Shown here one piece after another: positions 1 through 11,124 of a stretch of 64,000 bases of DNA. The translations under genes and the position numbers were made by a program. The notes under the pieces were generated by a model that was not told the origin of the DNA, made no database searches, and was given only the letters and a program-made list of their open reading frames with translations. Each line of letters starts with the position of its first letter. Positions within the stretch are counted from its first letter, which is position 1. The stretch is from Malaya genurostris (taxonomy: Eukaryota > Arthropoda > Insecta > Diptera > Culicidae). The stretch covers positions 206,280,195 to 206,344,194 of the forward strand of contig NC_080571.1 of NCBI RefSeq assembly GCF_030247185.1. Direction: 5' to 3'.

Positions 1-1501
1 ATTCGCACTACAATTTCTCAAAGATGTCTACACACTGCTCAGGTGAATTTAACTGATTTCGGCTACACCGATTTTAGAATTCCGGTTCCAGTATCGAATC
101 GATTCTCAAAGCTCAATCATTTTCTCAAAAAAGACCAAATCGAACTTCAAAAACAAATATTACAGGACTTAAGGTCCCATACAAAATTGGTGAATTTTAT
201 CCGATTCTGGAATTACAGATGATGAGTTTATAAATTTCATGTAAATTGTTTGGCGTAATAATTTATGGCCATTCGAATCATTTTGGGCTATGCTAATTCC
301 TGAATACCGGCTCTGGAAGTACCATAAATAATGACGAAAAACTCTGAAGTGGAACTTACTTCGACATCTCATGGAATGTTCAATCGATTGTCGCACGCTA
401 AGATTGAAATTCGATATGTTTTGCAGTTTCGGCATTACAGGGTAATGAGTGATTAAAATCTCAATTTGCCGTTTAAAACGACGATAATTAAAATAATGTC
501 ATGAGAACTAAAACACCTAAGAATATCCATGCAAAAACACATGCTTATTGATAAAAAAAGGTATCATCTCACTGCTAGGTGGATTAATCACGTTTTTAAG
601 AAGATTTTTGTAATTGTTGATGAGCATTTTCCCAGATGTCCTGAATTATAAAGCCAAAAGCCTCTTATGTAACCTTCGATCCAGGGCTCCTATGTCCCAT
701 GTAAATCGTTGATCACCTACGACAATCAACTGGCCACATGTCAAAATTTCCAGAAAGCTCTTCACAACGCCACACTACAGTTAAACACGCTTACAACGGA
801 ACCATTAAATATGGTACGTCTGTCACAGTTAATAACGAACCCAATGCCTAAAAAAATTAACAGAATATATGAACCTCTGTGGAATTTTTACGTTTGTTAG
901 CATGTTACGTGATAAATATGTCAATTCAAAAAGTATGACTTTCTGAGTAATGAAGTAGATAGGGTAGAATTCCTTAAAATTATTTTAATTTGCAGTAAAT
1001 CCTTCTAGTTTGCCAAAATTGTTAATTAATGATCGAATTCACATTTGCTTGTCGGTTATGGAAACACCGAAATTAGTACGCAATGATTTCGAAATGGATC
1101 TTCCATTGGTTTTTCATATATGGCTGAATCGTTCCAGATTCAAACGAAAGGTCATACAGTCCATTCGACCGTTATCAAATTTCATCCGTATGCGATTTCC
1201 GGTTCCGGAATTATAGGGTGATGTGTGTTCAAGTGGTAATTCGTCATATAGATGATAATGCAGAATGGAAAGAAATCTTCAAATCTTAAAATGCAAAGTG
1301 TATCGATTTCTCATTTTGAACTCCTATAAGTAAAGTGGATGAGAATGGCATCATCACCTCACTAGGTGAAAGGTTTTCACCTTTTTTTATAAATATAAAA
1401 ATAGGTATAGAATTCGCTCAAACTTTCGAAAAATTTTCCGAGGCCCGGAGGGCCGAATGTCATATACCAATCGATTCAGCTCGACGAACTGAACAAATGT
1501 C

Positions 1502-1578
<77 letters not shown>
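1..1578. repeat. Interspersed repeat block, left part (interrupted by LINE)
   Basis: This non-coding block is made of diverged copies of a repeat recognised by the phrases GATGGCTGAACCGATTT, TTCCGGTTCCGGAGTTACAG and CACTAGGTGG. Bases 1-590 are nearly the same as 8849-9470, so the block holds at least two copies of a longer unit. The last 250 bases (the GGCCCGGAGGGCCGAATGT segment followed by a GT run) match 39895-40020. The block was one piece with 7766 onward before the LINE landed in it. No coding frame is credible here; the short open frames are AT-rich shadows. The family type is unknown to me; it looks like the very abundant short repeat of mosquito genomes. Confidence 0.75.
1505..1578. 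repeat. (GT)n microsatellite
   Basis: An almost pure GT run of about 37 units inside the interspersed repeat. The same position in the sister copy at 39966-40020 is also a GT run, so the microsatellite belongs to the repeat family. Confidence 0.95.
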
Positions 1579-1579
<1 letters not shown>

Positions 1580-1591
1580 TGTATGTGTGTT
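1579..1591. repeat. LINE target site duplication, 3' side
   Basis: CTGTATGTGTGTT directly precedes the T run that marks the 3' (poly-A) end of the minus-strand LINE. The identical 13 bases recur at 7753-7765 on the other side of the element. Confidence 0.9.
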
Positions 1592-2262
1592 TTTTTTTTT
1601 TTTTATTCAAGAATATAATGTTTAAGGCACACTGCTTAAGCTCTAAGATGCCAAGGGCTTTTACTAATTTAAAATTTACGACTAACTTAAAACTAGGGTT
1701 GTATCATTAAGTAATGTCATATTTGGGTCGCAGTGGTTGACTTTGGCAGATCCAGCCTTCATGTGGTGATCGGCCGGTGAATTGAATATTTCATGAGAGT
1801 CTTCCATATGGCGTTGGTGAATATTCATGTTGGCCGCATTCTTCGGTCCGTGTGGGTCCGCGGGAAACACCCCCAGGTTACGAATACCCGGCGGGTGGCC
1901 CGCATGCTGTTGATAAGTTTCCGTGGGCGATGATGGTGTTGTTACAGAAGAAAATGAAAAAAAAAAATATAACGAAGTAAATATTGCGGAAAACGGAGTA
2001 AAAAGGGGATATGGGAATGAAATGACTAAAACGACAGAGATCTAATTAGTTGACATCGAGATGGTGAAGAGACGGGGAGGGGGGAAGCGAAGGTTAGTGA
2101 CAGCAAAAAGATCTTGTTAGTTCCGATGAAGATGGTGGACAGATGAGGAATCGGGATAATCGGCGGAAGTTAGTGTCGAACCTGCAGTTGAGAAATAATT
2201 CTTAGCCACAGTTGAAACAACGTCGATAAATAGGAGGAACTTTCTAAGCCAGATGTAACAGA

Positions 2263-5200
2263 TTACACTTGTATATTAATGTGTTTGAGAAACTGGTATA
2301 TGAGAAGCATATATGAACTATCCCGACTCGCCAACACATCCCGAACCGGAACCTCAGGCGGTCTACCTCGGGCCCTGAGGGATTCCAGTAGCTTCGACCT
2401 GGCGTCGCGATACTCTACGCACGACCACACGACATGCTCGATGTCCTGATAACCGTCGCCACAGGTGCAGAGCCCGTTCTCCACGATCCCGATACGCCGG
2501 AGATGTGCGTTGAATGTATAGTGATTTGACATGAGTCGTGACATAACGCGAATGAAATCACGACTCACGTTCATCCCCTTGAACCAAGGTTTCGTCGATA
2601 CCTTAGGGATAATGGAGTGTAGCCATCGTCCCAGTTCGTCATTGCTCCATGAAGTTTGCCAACTTTCGAGAGTTTTCTGACGAGAGATACTGAAAAATTC
2701 ATTGAAGCAGATTGGTCTTTCATAAATATCACCTTCTAATGCGCCCACTTTAGCCAATGAGTCTGCCTTTTCATTGCCCGGAATGGAACAATGCGAAGGG
2801 ACCCAGACTAACGATATTAAATAAGACCGTTCAGATAAAGTACTCAAATGTTCCCGTATTTTCCCCAGGAAATAAGGGGGATACTTTCCTGGCTTCATTG
2901 CTCGGAGAGCTTCTATTGAGCTTAGACTGTCCGTGACAATGAAGTAATGGTCTTTGGGCAACGTTTCAATGATCTCGAGGGTGTACTGAATAGCAGCTAA
3001 TTCTGCGACGTAAACTGAAGCCGGATCACTGAGTTTGTAAGAAGCGGTGATGTTTTGATTGAAGATGCCGAAGCCTGTGGACTCGTTGATGTTTGATCCG
3101 TCAGTGTAAAACACCTTTTCACAGTTGACTGTTCTAAATTTATTATAAAAAATATTTGGGGCCACTTGAGGGCGCACGTGAGCCGGAATTCCACGAATTT
3201 CTTCTCTCATGGATGTGTCGAAAAACACAGTAGAATCAGAAGTATCCAAGAAATGAGCACGGTTGGAAACAAACAAAGAAGGATTAATATTCTGAGCCAT
3301 GTAATCAAAATACAAGGACATAAAACGGGTTTGAGAATTAAGCTCAACTAACCTTTCGAAATTTTCAATCACCAGAGGATTCAAAATGTCGCATCGAATG
3401 AGCAAACGATATGAGAGATCCCAGAACCGGTTTTTCAATGGGAGAACACCCGCCAGCACTTCGAGGCTCATCGTATGAGTCGATTGCATGCAACCCAAGG
3501 CAATACGCAAACAACGATACTGAATTCTTTCCAGCATGATGAAATGAGTGTTCGCCGCGGATCGGAAGCCAAAGCATCCGTATTCCATCACGGACAATAT
3601 CGTTGTTTGGTACAGCCTGATCAGGTCTCCTGGATGGGCACCCCACCACGACCCGGTTATTGTACGAAGAAAGTTGATTCTTTGTTGGCATTTTCTTTTC
3701 AGATACCTAATGTGACATCCCCAGGTGCCTTTGGAGTCGAACCAGACCCCGAGATATTTAAATGTGAAGACCTGAGCTATGGTTTCACCCCCTAGTTGAA
3801 GCTGTAATTGTGCTGGTTCTCGCTTTCTCGAAAATACAACCAGCTCAGTTTTCTCCGTAGAGAATTCGATACCCATTTGAAGAGCCCATGTGGATAAGTT
3901 GACAAGAGTATCTTGTAACGGCCCTTGCAGATTGCCAGCTTTGGGTCCTATAATAGACACAACGCTGTCGTCGGCAAGTTGTCTTAGCGTGCAAGATGTG
4001 TTGATACATTTATCGATGTCGTTTACGTAAAAATTGTATAGAAGGGGGCTTAAGCATGAGCCCTGAGGAAGACCCATGTAACTGAATCGTATTGTCGACA
4101 AATCACCATGCGCGAAATACATGTGTTTCTCAGACAATAGATTATGTAAAAAGTTGTTCAAAACTGGCGAAAGACCATGCTGATGCAGCTTCTCAGATAG
4201 GATATTTATAGAAACTGAGTCAAAAGCCCCCTTAATGTCAAGGAAAACTGACGCCATTTGTTCTTTACGAGCAAATGCCATTTGAATTTCTGTTGAGAGC
4301 AACGCAAGACAATCGTTCGTTCCTTTACCCCTGCGGAAACCAAATTGTGTATCTGAAAGTAAGCCATTAGTTTCGACCCAATTGTCTAGACGGAAAAGAA
4401 TCATTCTTTCGAACAATTTCCGGATACAGGAAAGCATAGCAATCGGCCGATACGAATTGTGATCGGAGGCTGATTTTCCTGGTTTTTGAATGGCGATCAC
4501 TTTCACTTGTCTCCAGTCATGTGGAACAATGTTGTCCTCAAGGAACTTATTGAATAAACTCAACAAGCGCCTTTTGGCGGGGTCTGGCAGATTTTTCAAC
4601 AAGTTGAATTTTATTCTGTCTAATCCCGGGGCTTTATTGCTACATGACAAGAGTGCAAGTGAGAGCTCTACCATCGAAAACGGTGTTTCGTTTGTATTTG
4701 GTGTCGCGGCGCGGGTGATCTTCTGTTCCGGAACAGAGTCTGGGCATACTTTTTTAGCGAAATCGAATATCCAGCGGTTGGAATATTCCTCGCTTTCATT
4801 CGTGGTGTTATGATTGCGCATTCGTCGGGCTGTGTTCCAAAGAGTACTCATAGATGTTTCTTTCGTTAAGCCGTCTATAAACCGACGCCAGTAACCGCGT
4901 TTCTTAGCTCTAATCAAGTTTTTAATTTTAACGTCTAACGCCGCGTAATTCCGGTAATTATCAGGTGTTCCATTTTTTCTGAATATTTTGTACGCGGAGG
5001 CTCTCCCCGCGTTTAAATTTGTGCACTCTTTGTCCCACCACGGGTTGGGAGGACGGATGTTAGTTTTCGCGCCGGGTACACGTTTCGTCTGAGCTTGAGT
5101 CGCGGTGTCGAGAATCAAGCCAGCCAAAAACGTGTACTCTTCCTCCGGAGGAAGTTGTTGAGTTCTTTCAAGTTTCTCAGATATCGAGGTCGCATAGCTA

Positions 5201-5943
5201 TTCCAATCAATATTTCGTGTGAGGTCATACGAAACATTGATTGTCTTCGATGGTTTTGAGCCGCTGGTGATTGATATTACGATCGGTAGATGATCGCTAC
5301 CGTGGGGATCAGGAATTACCTCCCACGTGCAATCCAACCGTAGCGATGTCGAGCAAAGGGATAAATCCAGCGCACTTGGTCTTGCTGGTGGTGCAGGAAT
5401 CCGTGTCATTTCTCCCGTATTCAAGATTGTCATATTGAAGTTGTCGCAAATATCATGGATCATAGCTGATCTGTTATCGTCGTGAAGACAGCCCCATCCC
5501 GTACCGTGTGAGTTAAAGTCTCCTAAAACCAACGTCGGTGCAGGAAGGAGCTCTACGATATCACTGAGCCACCGATGCCCAACCGAGGCTCTTGGGGGAA
5601 TGTAGATGGAAGCAATGCAAAGGTCCTTACCTTTGATTGTAACATGACATGCGACAACTTCAATACCTGGTATCGAGGGGAGGTTAATGCGATAGAAAGA
5701 ATAGCACTTTTTGATCCCCAAAAGTACTCCTCCATAGGGATTATCTCGATCCAGACGAATAATGTTAAAATCGTGAAAGTTTAAGGGTATTTCAGAAGTT
5801 AGCCAAGTTTCGCACAATGCAAATGCGTCACATTTCAGATTGTTTACTAGAAATTTAAATGAATCTATTTTTGGGATAATACTTCTGCAATTCCACTGTA
5901 AAACAGTGATTAGATCCGTGACCTCGGTGGATGATTTAGCCAT
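2263..5943 (-). CDS. LINE ORF2: endonuclease / reverse transcriptase / RNase H
   Basis: Encodes a polyprotein of 1226 residues that nicks the target DNA and copies the element RNA into it. The N-terminal 230 residues are an APE-type endonuclease, with an N-terminal QWNCRS motif, LGDFNSHGTGWG, and SDHLPIVISI near its end. The reverse transcriptase follows in the middle; its active-site motif reads LADD instead of the common FADD. RNase H begins near residue 945 (FYTDGSN, AELAAI, VTDSLSS, then WVPSHCSIPGNEKAD). A CxCx7Hx4C zinc motif near residue 1165 precedes the C terminus. The open frame runs on upstream to 5955 but only from a TTG; the first ATG is at 5943 and overlaps the ORF1 stop in ATGGCTAA. 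No stop or frameshift is seen. Confidence 0.95.
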   Translation of the reverse strand: MAKSSTEVTDLITVLQWNCRSIIPKIDSFKFLVNNLKCDAFALCETWLTSEIPLNFHDFNIIRLDRDNPYGGVLLGIKKCYSFYRINLPSIPGIEVVACHVTIKGKDLCIASIYIPPRASVGHRWLSDIVELLPAPTLVLGDFNSHGTGWGCLHDDNRSAMIHDICDNFNMTILNTGEMTRIPAPPARPSALDLSLCSTSLRLDCTWEVIPDPHGSDHLPIVISITSGSKPSKTINVSYDLTRNIDWNSYATSISEKLERTQQLPPEEEYTFLAGLILDTATQAQTKRVPGAKTNIRPPNPWWDKECTNLNAGRASAYKIFRKNGTPDNYRNYAALDVKIKNLIRAKKRGYWRRFIDGLTKETSMSTLWNTARRMRNHNTTNESEEYSNRWIFDFAKKVCPDSVPEQKITRAATPNTNETPFSMVELSLALLSCSNKAPGLDRIKFNLLKNLPDPAKRRLLSLFNKFLEDNIVPHDWRQVKVIAIQKPGKSASDHNSYRPIAMLSCIRKLFERMILFRLDNWVETNGLLSDTQFGFRRGKGTNDCLALLSTEIQMAFARKEQMASVFLDIKGAFDSVSINILSEKLHQHGLSPVLNNFLHNLLSEKHMYFAHGDLSTIRFSYMGLPQGSCLSPLLYNFYVNDIDKCINTSCTLRQLADDSVVSIIGPKAGNLQGPLQDTLVNLSTWALQMGIEFSTEKTELVVFSRKREPAQLQLQLGGETIAQVFTFKYLGVWFDSKGTWGCHIRYLKRKCQQRINFLRTITGSWWGAHPGDLIRLYQTTILSVMEYGCFGFRSAANTHFIMLERIQYRCLRIALGCMQSTHTMSLEVLAGVLPLKNRFWDLSYRLLIRCDILNPLVIENFERLVELNSQTRFMSLYFDYMAQNINPSLFVSNRAHFLDTSDSTVFFDTSMREEIRGIPAHVRPQVAPNIFYNKFRTVNCEKVFYTDGSNINESTGFGIFNQNITASYKLSDPASVYVAELAAIQYTLEIIETLPKDHYFIVTDSLSSIEALRAMKPGKYPPYFLGKIREHLSTLSERSYLISLVWVPSHCSIPGNEKADSLAKVGALEGDIYERPICFNEFFSISRQKTLESWQTSWSNDELGRWLHSIIPKVSTKPWFKGMNVSRDFIRVMSRLMSNHYTFNAHLRRIGIVENGLCTCGDGYQDIEHVVWSCVEYRDARSKLLESLRARGRPPEVPVRDVLASRDSSYMLLIYQFLKHINIQV

Positions 5944-7282
5944 CGAAAGATACAATCGCTGAAAGAAGGGGCCAATTTGCAGTCAACTGCTTCAAATATG
6001 TTTTTACTGTTGGCATGAAAGCAATTAAAATGCTTCTAAGAGGGTCTGAAATATTGAAAGTTGTAAAAATCCAGTCCACAACATCAGAGAACTTTATAAG
6101 TCCAGCACCTAGTTGGTTCTCTGGTGAATTTTCAGGGACGCTTGGGGATTTTTTAGTCCCTGGAAGCGGTGGGAATTCCATCTCGGAATTGAGTTTTCCG
6201 AGACCAGGAGCTTTTTGCTTCGGTGATTTTTCCCGATTCCCGTTAGCTGTAACTTTTCGAAGCCCTTCGGAAGACACCTTCGAACCCTTACTAGGTAGCT
6301 TATGAGAAGATTTATTCATTCTTTTCCTACAGCTATGAGGGACCGCTGAAGATGGACCTTCCAAAGGGTCGTCAGAATCGCTCTCGTCAGTTGACAAGCA
6401 GGCATATGGATTCGTTGCCTGTTTAGGAGGGGTGGCACTCTTAACCATCTCGGCAAAGGAACGCTTGGAGTGTTCCTTCAGGGAACGCTTCATCCGATCT
6501 CCTCGCAGTTTGTAAGCGGGACAGTCAGAGAGGTCATGCGGACCCTCCTTACAGTAGAGACACTTTTCAGCATCCTTACCGCAAGAGCCGTCCGCATGAG
6601 CTTCCCCACAGTTAGCACAACGTGGCTTATTGCTGCAATGAGTAGCTGTATGCCCCAGTTGTTTGCAATTGGTACAATTCATTATCCGGGGTACAAATAA
6701 ACGAACAGGCAAACGAACCCGGTCCAAGAGGATGTAGTTGGGCAAAGCAGTGCCGGCGAAGGTCACACGATAAGAGTCTGATTGGGGATAAGACTTTGTT
6801 CCATCCCCGGCGATCGATACTGAATGCAATCGCTTGCAATCCAGTATCTTGACATTCTTAAGTGAGGGGTCTTTAAAACAACCCGCCCCGTACTTAAGAA
6901 TATCCTCGCAAGTCAAACTCGAATCGGTGACCACACCGTCGATTTCGACTTCACGAGCTGGCACGTAGACGCGGTACTCCAGCGTAAAAGGATCCTTTTG
7001 AACAAGCTCATTAGCCTGTTTTGAGCTGGTAAACAGGACCCTGAGCTTGTCTGGCCGTATTCTATCTATACTTTTTATGGTATTATATCGCGAATTCAGG
7101 TCCCGCGATATTATTAAAATATTCAGTTTTTTTTCCTTTGATTTGGTCCGGAAATAGACCGCGTAAGGCCCGGCCGGTAGTGCGAGCCCATCAGGATAGC
7201 TCTTTATGCGGGACTTTTTACTGACAAGGGAAGTCTCCATTTGAACATCGGGAGCGGGGGGGGCAGGATTTAAAATAGGCAT
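5936..7282 (-). CDS. LINE ORF1: gag-like nucleic-acid-binding protein
   Basis: Encodes a 448-residue gag-like protein expected to coat the element RNA. Three zinc knuckles lie at about residues 203-254: CTNCKQLGHTATHC (CX2CX4HX4C), CANCGEAHADGSC (a shorter CX2CX3HX4C form) and CLYCKEGPHDLSDC (CX2CX4HX4C). Ahead of them is a moderately conserved domain rich in basic residues; behind them is a Lys/Ser/Pro-rich linker and a hydrophobic C-terminal stretch. The first ATG of the frame is at 7282; the open frame extends to 7309 only from a TTG. The stop codon TAA overlaps the ORF2 start by eight bases, which suggests ORF2 is translated by termination and re-initiation, as in other LINEs of this type. 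Confidence 0.93.
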   Translation of the reverse strand: MPILNPAPPAPDVQMETSLVSKKSRIKSYPDGLALPAGPYAVYFRTKSKEKKLNILIISRDLNSRYNTIKSIDRIRPDKLRVLFTSSKQANELVQKDPFTLEYRVYVPAREVEIDGVVTDSSLTCEDILKYGAGCFKDPSLKNVKILDCKRLHSVSIAGDGTKSYPQSDSYRVTFAGTALPNYILLDRVRLPVRLFVPRIMNCTNCKQLGHTATHCSNKPRCANCGEAHADGSCGKDAEKCLYCKEGPHDLSDCPAYKLRGDRMKRSLKEHSKRSFAEMVKSATPPKQATNPYACLSTDESDSDDPLEGPSSAVPHSCRKRMNKSSHKLPSKGSKVSSEGLRKVTANGNREKSPKQKAPGLGKLNSEMEFPPLPGTKKSPSVPENSPENQLGAGLIKFSDVVDWIFTTFNISDPLRSILIAFMPTVKTYLKQLTANWPLLSAIVSFDG

Positions 7283-7752
7283 AGCGGAACTACTTCCGCG
7301 CAAAAACAAATGATTCGGGGGGAAATATAATGGTCAAATAAAGAAATAAAAATAAACGACGTAAAGGTACTTAACTAAGATCCAACGGGGGACACCAAGC
7401 TGGACTTCGTCGATCGGCGTATCGCCGCTTTGATGGTGTGCAAAAAACCTCCGAGAGGAAAAGGCACACTTATTTATAATCCTCACACAATGGCCGCTTG
7501 TTTATAATCCTCACACTTGGCCTTGATCGGCGAAACAATAATCGGCTAACGGTACCGTTTCGATCGACCGCTCGCAATAAGGCACTGTTCTATTATATAA
7601 TACGAAAAAAAAACCTATCAGAGGAAAAAGCACTATTGTCTATCACACAATATCGTCCGACCACTTTATCACACACACACAACTGGTTTTCAATGCTTTC
7701 GCAGTAAATCCAAATCACGTCCGTTCGCTCGAAAGGTTGAAACGGCAAATTA
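7283..7752 (-). promoter_or_regulatory. LINE 5' UTR with presumed internal promoter
   Basis: About 470 bases separate the 5' target site duplication from the ORF1 start. LINEs of this kind carry their promoter downstream of the transcription start, so the promoter is expected here. No TATA box is clear. The segment contains a partly duplicated phrase (ACTTATTTATAATCCTCACAC, seen again about 30 bases on in shorter form), which could be a promoter repeat. Confidence 0.5.
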
Positions 7753-7765
7753 CTGTATGTGTGTT
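7753..7765. repeat. LINE target site duplication, 5' side
   Basis: CTGTATGTGTGTT, identical to 1579-1591. The sequence after it (GATGGCTGGACCGATTTTGA) resumes the interspersed repeat exactly where the left flank broke off. Confidence 0.9.
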
Positions 7766-9650
7766 GTCAACTAAGAGGTCGAGATCTCAGAGATGGCTGG
7801 ACCGATTTTGATCAAACTAGTCGCAAATGAAAGGTCTCCCCGTCACCCAAAACGCTATTGAATGGTTTTGAGATAGGATGTTTACTTTTTGAGTTATACG
7901 AAGTTTTATGTCAAAATTTTCAGTTTTTTGACAGTATCTGTCACAATTGACCTTGAAAACAGAATGTGTTTTAGACTTAGATTCCGCACGGTAATAGCTA
8001 TCCAACAAGCCATAGTTTGTTAAAATCCGTCCATTTTTAACGGAGATGTCAATATTTTTGTGTAAACGACTTTTCCCCTTATTCCAGCAGTAGAAGTTTT
8101 GAGCACTGTATGACAAAGAAATGCTTGGGAGCAACGGAAAACACGATTTTATACTGTGACATACAATTGTTTCTAAGTGCCCAAAAGACTGTGTACAGCA
8201 TCCTTTTTCATGACAATTTGCCTTGGACCGATTTTAGCACGGTTCGTTTTTGGCAACATAATCGTTCGAATAAGTCATTTATAAACCAGATGATATCAGC
8301 ATTTGCGAGTTGAAAGTAATTCCATAATTATATTGATTTAAACTAAGCAATAAAAGCTGGAAGAACATAACTTCCATATACCATACGACTCAGTTCGTCG
8401 AGATCAGCAAATGCGTGTGTGACAAATAATTTCACTCAATTTTTTCGGAGATGGCTAAACCGTTTTCTACAAACTCAGATTCATATGAAAACTAGTATAC
8501 TTCCAAATTTGGATCCGACTTCTGATTTCGGAACCACAGGATGACATGTGAAACGAAATTAAAATAATGCAATTCATTTTTCTCGTAGATGGCTGAACCG
8601 ATCTAAGATTCAAATGAAATCTAAGAATCATCTATGATTCAAATGAGAGGTCTTAAAATCCTATAAAAATTAGTCAGACCCGATTTCTGGTTTAGGAGAT
8701 ACAGGGTGATTAGTATAAAAATGTCCATTTCACATAAATTAATCAGGTTTATCGGGTTTGCAGATTTGGATAGTCGATTACCAAATAAATTTATTTCAGT
8801 TTGAGCGGTATTCGTTTTTGGATTCGGAATGTACCCCCAAATTTTAATTCGCACTACAATTTCTCAAAGATGTCTACACACTCCTCAGGTGAATTTATCT
8901 GATTTCGGCAACACCGATCTTAGAACTCCGGATCCAGATTCGAATCGTTTCTCTAAGTTTAATCATTTTTTCAAAAAGGCCAAATCGAACTTCAAAAACA
9001 AAAATTCAAATTAAAGGACTTAAGGTCCCATACAAAATTGGTGAATTTTATCCGATTCTGGAATTACAGATGATGAATTTTTAAAATTCATACCGATATA
9101 GAAGATGTAAATTGTTTGACGTATTAATTTATGGCCATTCGAATCATTTTGGGTTATGCTAGCTCCTGAATACCAGCTCTGGAAGTACCATAAATAATGA
9201 CGAAAAACTCTAAAGTGGAACTTACTTCGACATCTCATGAAATGTTCAATCGAATGTCACACGTTAAGATTGAAATTCGATACGATTTGCAGATTCGAAA
9301 TTACAGGGTAATGAGTGATTAAAATCTCAATTTGCCGTTTGAAACGACGATAATTAAAATAATGTCATGAGAACTAAAACACCTAAGAATATCCATGCAA
9401 AAAAACACATGCGGATTGATAAAAAATCATCTATCAGTATCATCTCACTGCTAGGTGGATTAATCACGTTTTTTCATAACGTACGTGAGTTGCGTATACA
9501 CACAAAGAAGCCTATTCCATCTTACGTGATCTTTGTTTATGGCAGAAACCTCAAGGACTCATTGATTGCGTTTGATTTTTATACGATTTCGACTTCCAGT
9601 TCTGGAGTTCCAGGGTTATAAGTCTTAAAATTTTTAAACTAACACATGAC
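7766..9650. repeat. Interspersed repeat block, right part
   Basis: Continuation of the repeat interrupted by the LINE, followed by a second copy of the unit found at the start of the window. 8849-9470 aligns with 1-590 at well over 90 percent by eye, including CTCACTGCTAGGTGGATTAA near 9445 (compare 570). No gene is supported in it. Confidence 0.75.
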
Positions 9651-10833
9651 TCACAGCACATAAACACATTTAAGATCATCATTGCTGGCCTCAAAGCTCT
9701 GATAATTTATAAATCTTATTAGTTGGTAACTAAACAAACTCAGTTCTATTATGCCGGTTCCCGGTCAGTTTCCGGCTCCGGGAGCTCCGGAAGTATAGGT
9801 CAAAAATTAAAAATTTAGAATAATTTTTCATACACACGCTAATAAAGAACGCATAAAAAGAAAAGTAATGTACTTTCTAACTCTGAGACATCAGCATATA
9901 TATTGAGTTTTAGCACAGAGATTTCAATACGATTGCTCAAGTAGAGTGAGCTTTTGTTGTATTTGGAGGTTTCAATTGAACTGCATTGAAGTTCGCTAAT
10001 GCATAGTTGAACACGCATAAAAAATAAAATATCCCAAGAATCAACATCAACATAAACGGGTGCGAAGGAACCGATAGCAGTTGGCATATCGTTTGTTTAC
10101 CCTACGTGTGTCGGTGGGTGCATACATGAGAGAAAAAACTAATCACGTATAAGCTATATGACAATATTTACAAGCGCTTTATTGTTGATTTTACAATTTC
10201 AAACTGTGCGCTGAGGTCGTCGCAAAAACTAATGCTGGTCGGTTTGCTGCTGCGCGGTTCGCTAGCCATTGCCAGTGAGTGAGAATTTCAAGGACATCTT
10301 ACACGTTCCAGTCGGTAAGTGATCGATCGACTGTTGATTTTTCACAGTCTTGGCCGACGCTTCTGCGTTCAGACTCAAAACAGCATTTGTGAATCGTTTA
10401 TTAGTTTAGGCAGTTTACAAACGAAAAATCCCGCCTAAGTATTCGAAACTAAACAATAAAATGGTTTGGATTATTGAATTGAAACCGCAGCACGAGAGCT
10501 CGAGCGTAAGACGCTTAAGTAAACCAGCTGAGCGGATTGAAGTTACCCAATAGCGGATGATATTTCCTCTAAGTGCATGACTGTAGTCGTGATGGTCGTT
10601 GCAAAATTGGATTAGTCATCCTGTAAGTGTTGTCAGTCGAACATTTTAGATATCACGGTACATCTATACGGATGTTGAAATAGTTTGATGACTACCATAT
10701 GTTTGACTCCTATTTGTAGCTTTCGAGTTATTTTTTTTTCATCCGAAGATAAAATTAGAAATCGAACTCAGAAAAAAATCATCAAACTACTCGAAAACTT
10801 GAGAAATCAATAATTGAATTAATCTTGAAGTGA
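9651..10833 (+). other. Unassigned region; possible untranslated first exon near 10300-10622
   Basis: No recognisable coding sequence. From about 10190 the base composition becomes less AT-rich, and a well-formed donor (CCTGTAAGTG) sits at 10623. Bases 10300-10622 could be a 5' untranslated exon of the candidate gene that follows; a short frame starting ATGGTTTGGATT at 10461 closes after about 30 codons. I see no acceptor that convincingly joins it to the open frame at 10834. Confidence 0.25.
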
Positions 10834-11035
10834 AGAAAAAATAGTAGACCCAAGCATGCCATCACTGCCCGCCCGGAGCATACACCTTTAGCTAAAGGGT
10901 TTTTGGATGTCGTGGTGCTTTCAGAGACGTGCGACTCAGCAATCAGTTTGAAGCGGAAAAGATGCTTGGAATTTCATAAACGGAATCGTAAGACCGGTTT
11001 GCTGTTGGCGGTGGTAGCGATGTGCTTATTTTTGT
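10834..11035 (+). CDS. Candidate exon: membrane protein, N-terminal part
   Basis: Not a recognised gene. The frame opens after a TGA at 10831 and encodes about 67 residues: a Cys-containing stretch (VVVLSETCDSAISLKRKRC), a strongly basic segment (EFHKRNRKTG) and a hydrophobic run (LLLAVVAMCLFLC) typical of a signal anchor with a cytosolic N terminus. There is no early ATG, so an upstream exon would be needed; the first in-frame ATG lies inside the hydrophobic run. A possible donor (T|GTATGC) at 11036 and an acceptor (CGCTTTTCAG) ending at 11124 would remove an 89-bp intron and keep the frame into 11125-11240. It could be a decayed or chance frame. Confidence 0.3.
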
Positions 11036-11124
11036 GTATGCTTTTTTTCTTATTTTCAATTCAAACCTAGTTGCTGCGTTTTACGCTAACATTACCCATG
11101 TGCTGGATTATTTTCGCTTTTCAG

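Larger units (their letters stand above)
1592..7752 (-). mobile_element. Full-length I-superfamily LINE retrotransposon
   Basis: A complete non-LTR retrotransposon of about 6.16 kb. It reads from a 5' UTR at 7752 down through ORF1 (7282-5936) and ORF2 (5943-2263) to a 3' UTR and a poly-A tail seen as a T run at 1592-1604. Perfect 13-bp target site duplications flank it. ORF1 carries three CCHC knuckles. ORF2 carries an APE endonuclease, reverse transcriptase, RNase H and a C-terminal zinc motif. This set is typical of the I superfamily (I, Loa, Outcast and relatives); I cannot fix the clade. Both ORFs are open, so the copy may be young and possibly able to move. Two more fragments of the same family lie at 20622-21142 and 21288-22570. 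Confidence 0.96.

Noticed and set aside
1335..1710. Open frames rich in Cys-Val across the GT run
   Set aside because: A (GT)n microsatellite reads as alternating Cys and Val in any frame; not coding.
3166..5784. Several plus-strand and alternate-frame open frames over the LINE
   Set aside because: Shadows of ORF2, which has all the domain motifs.
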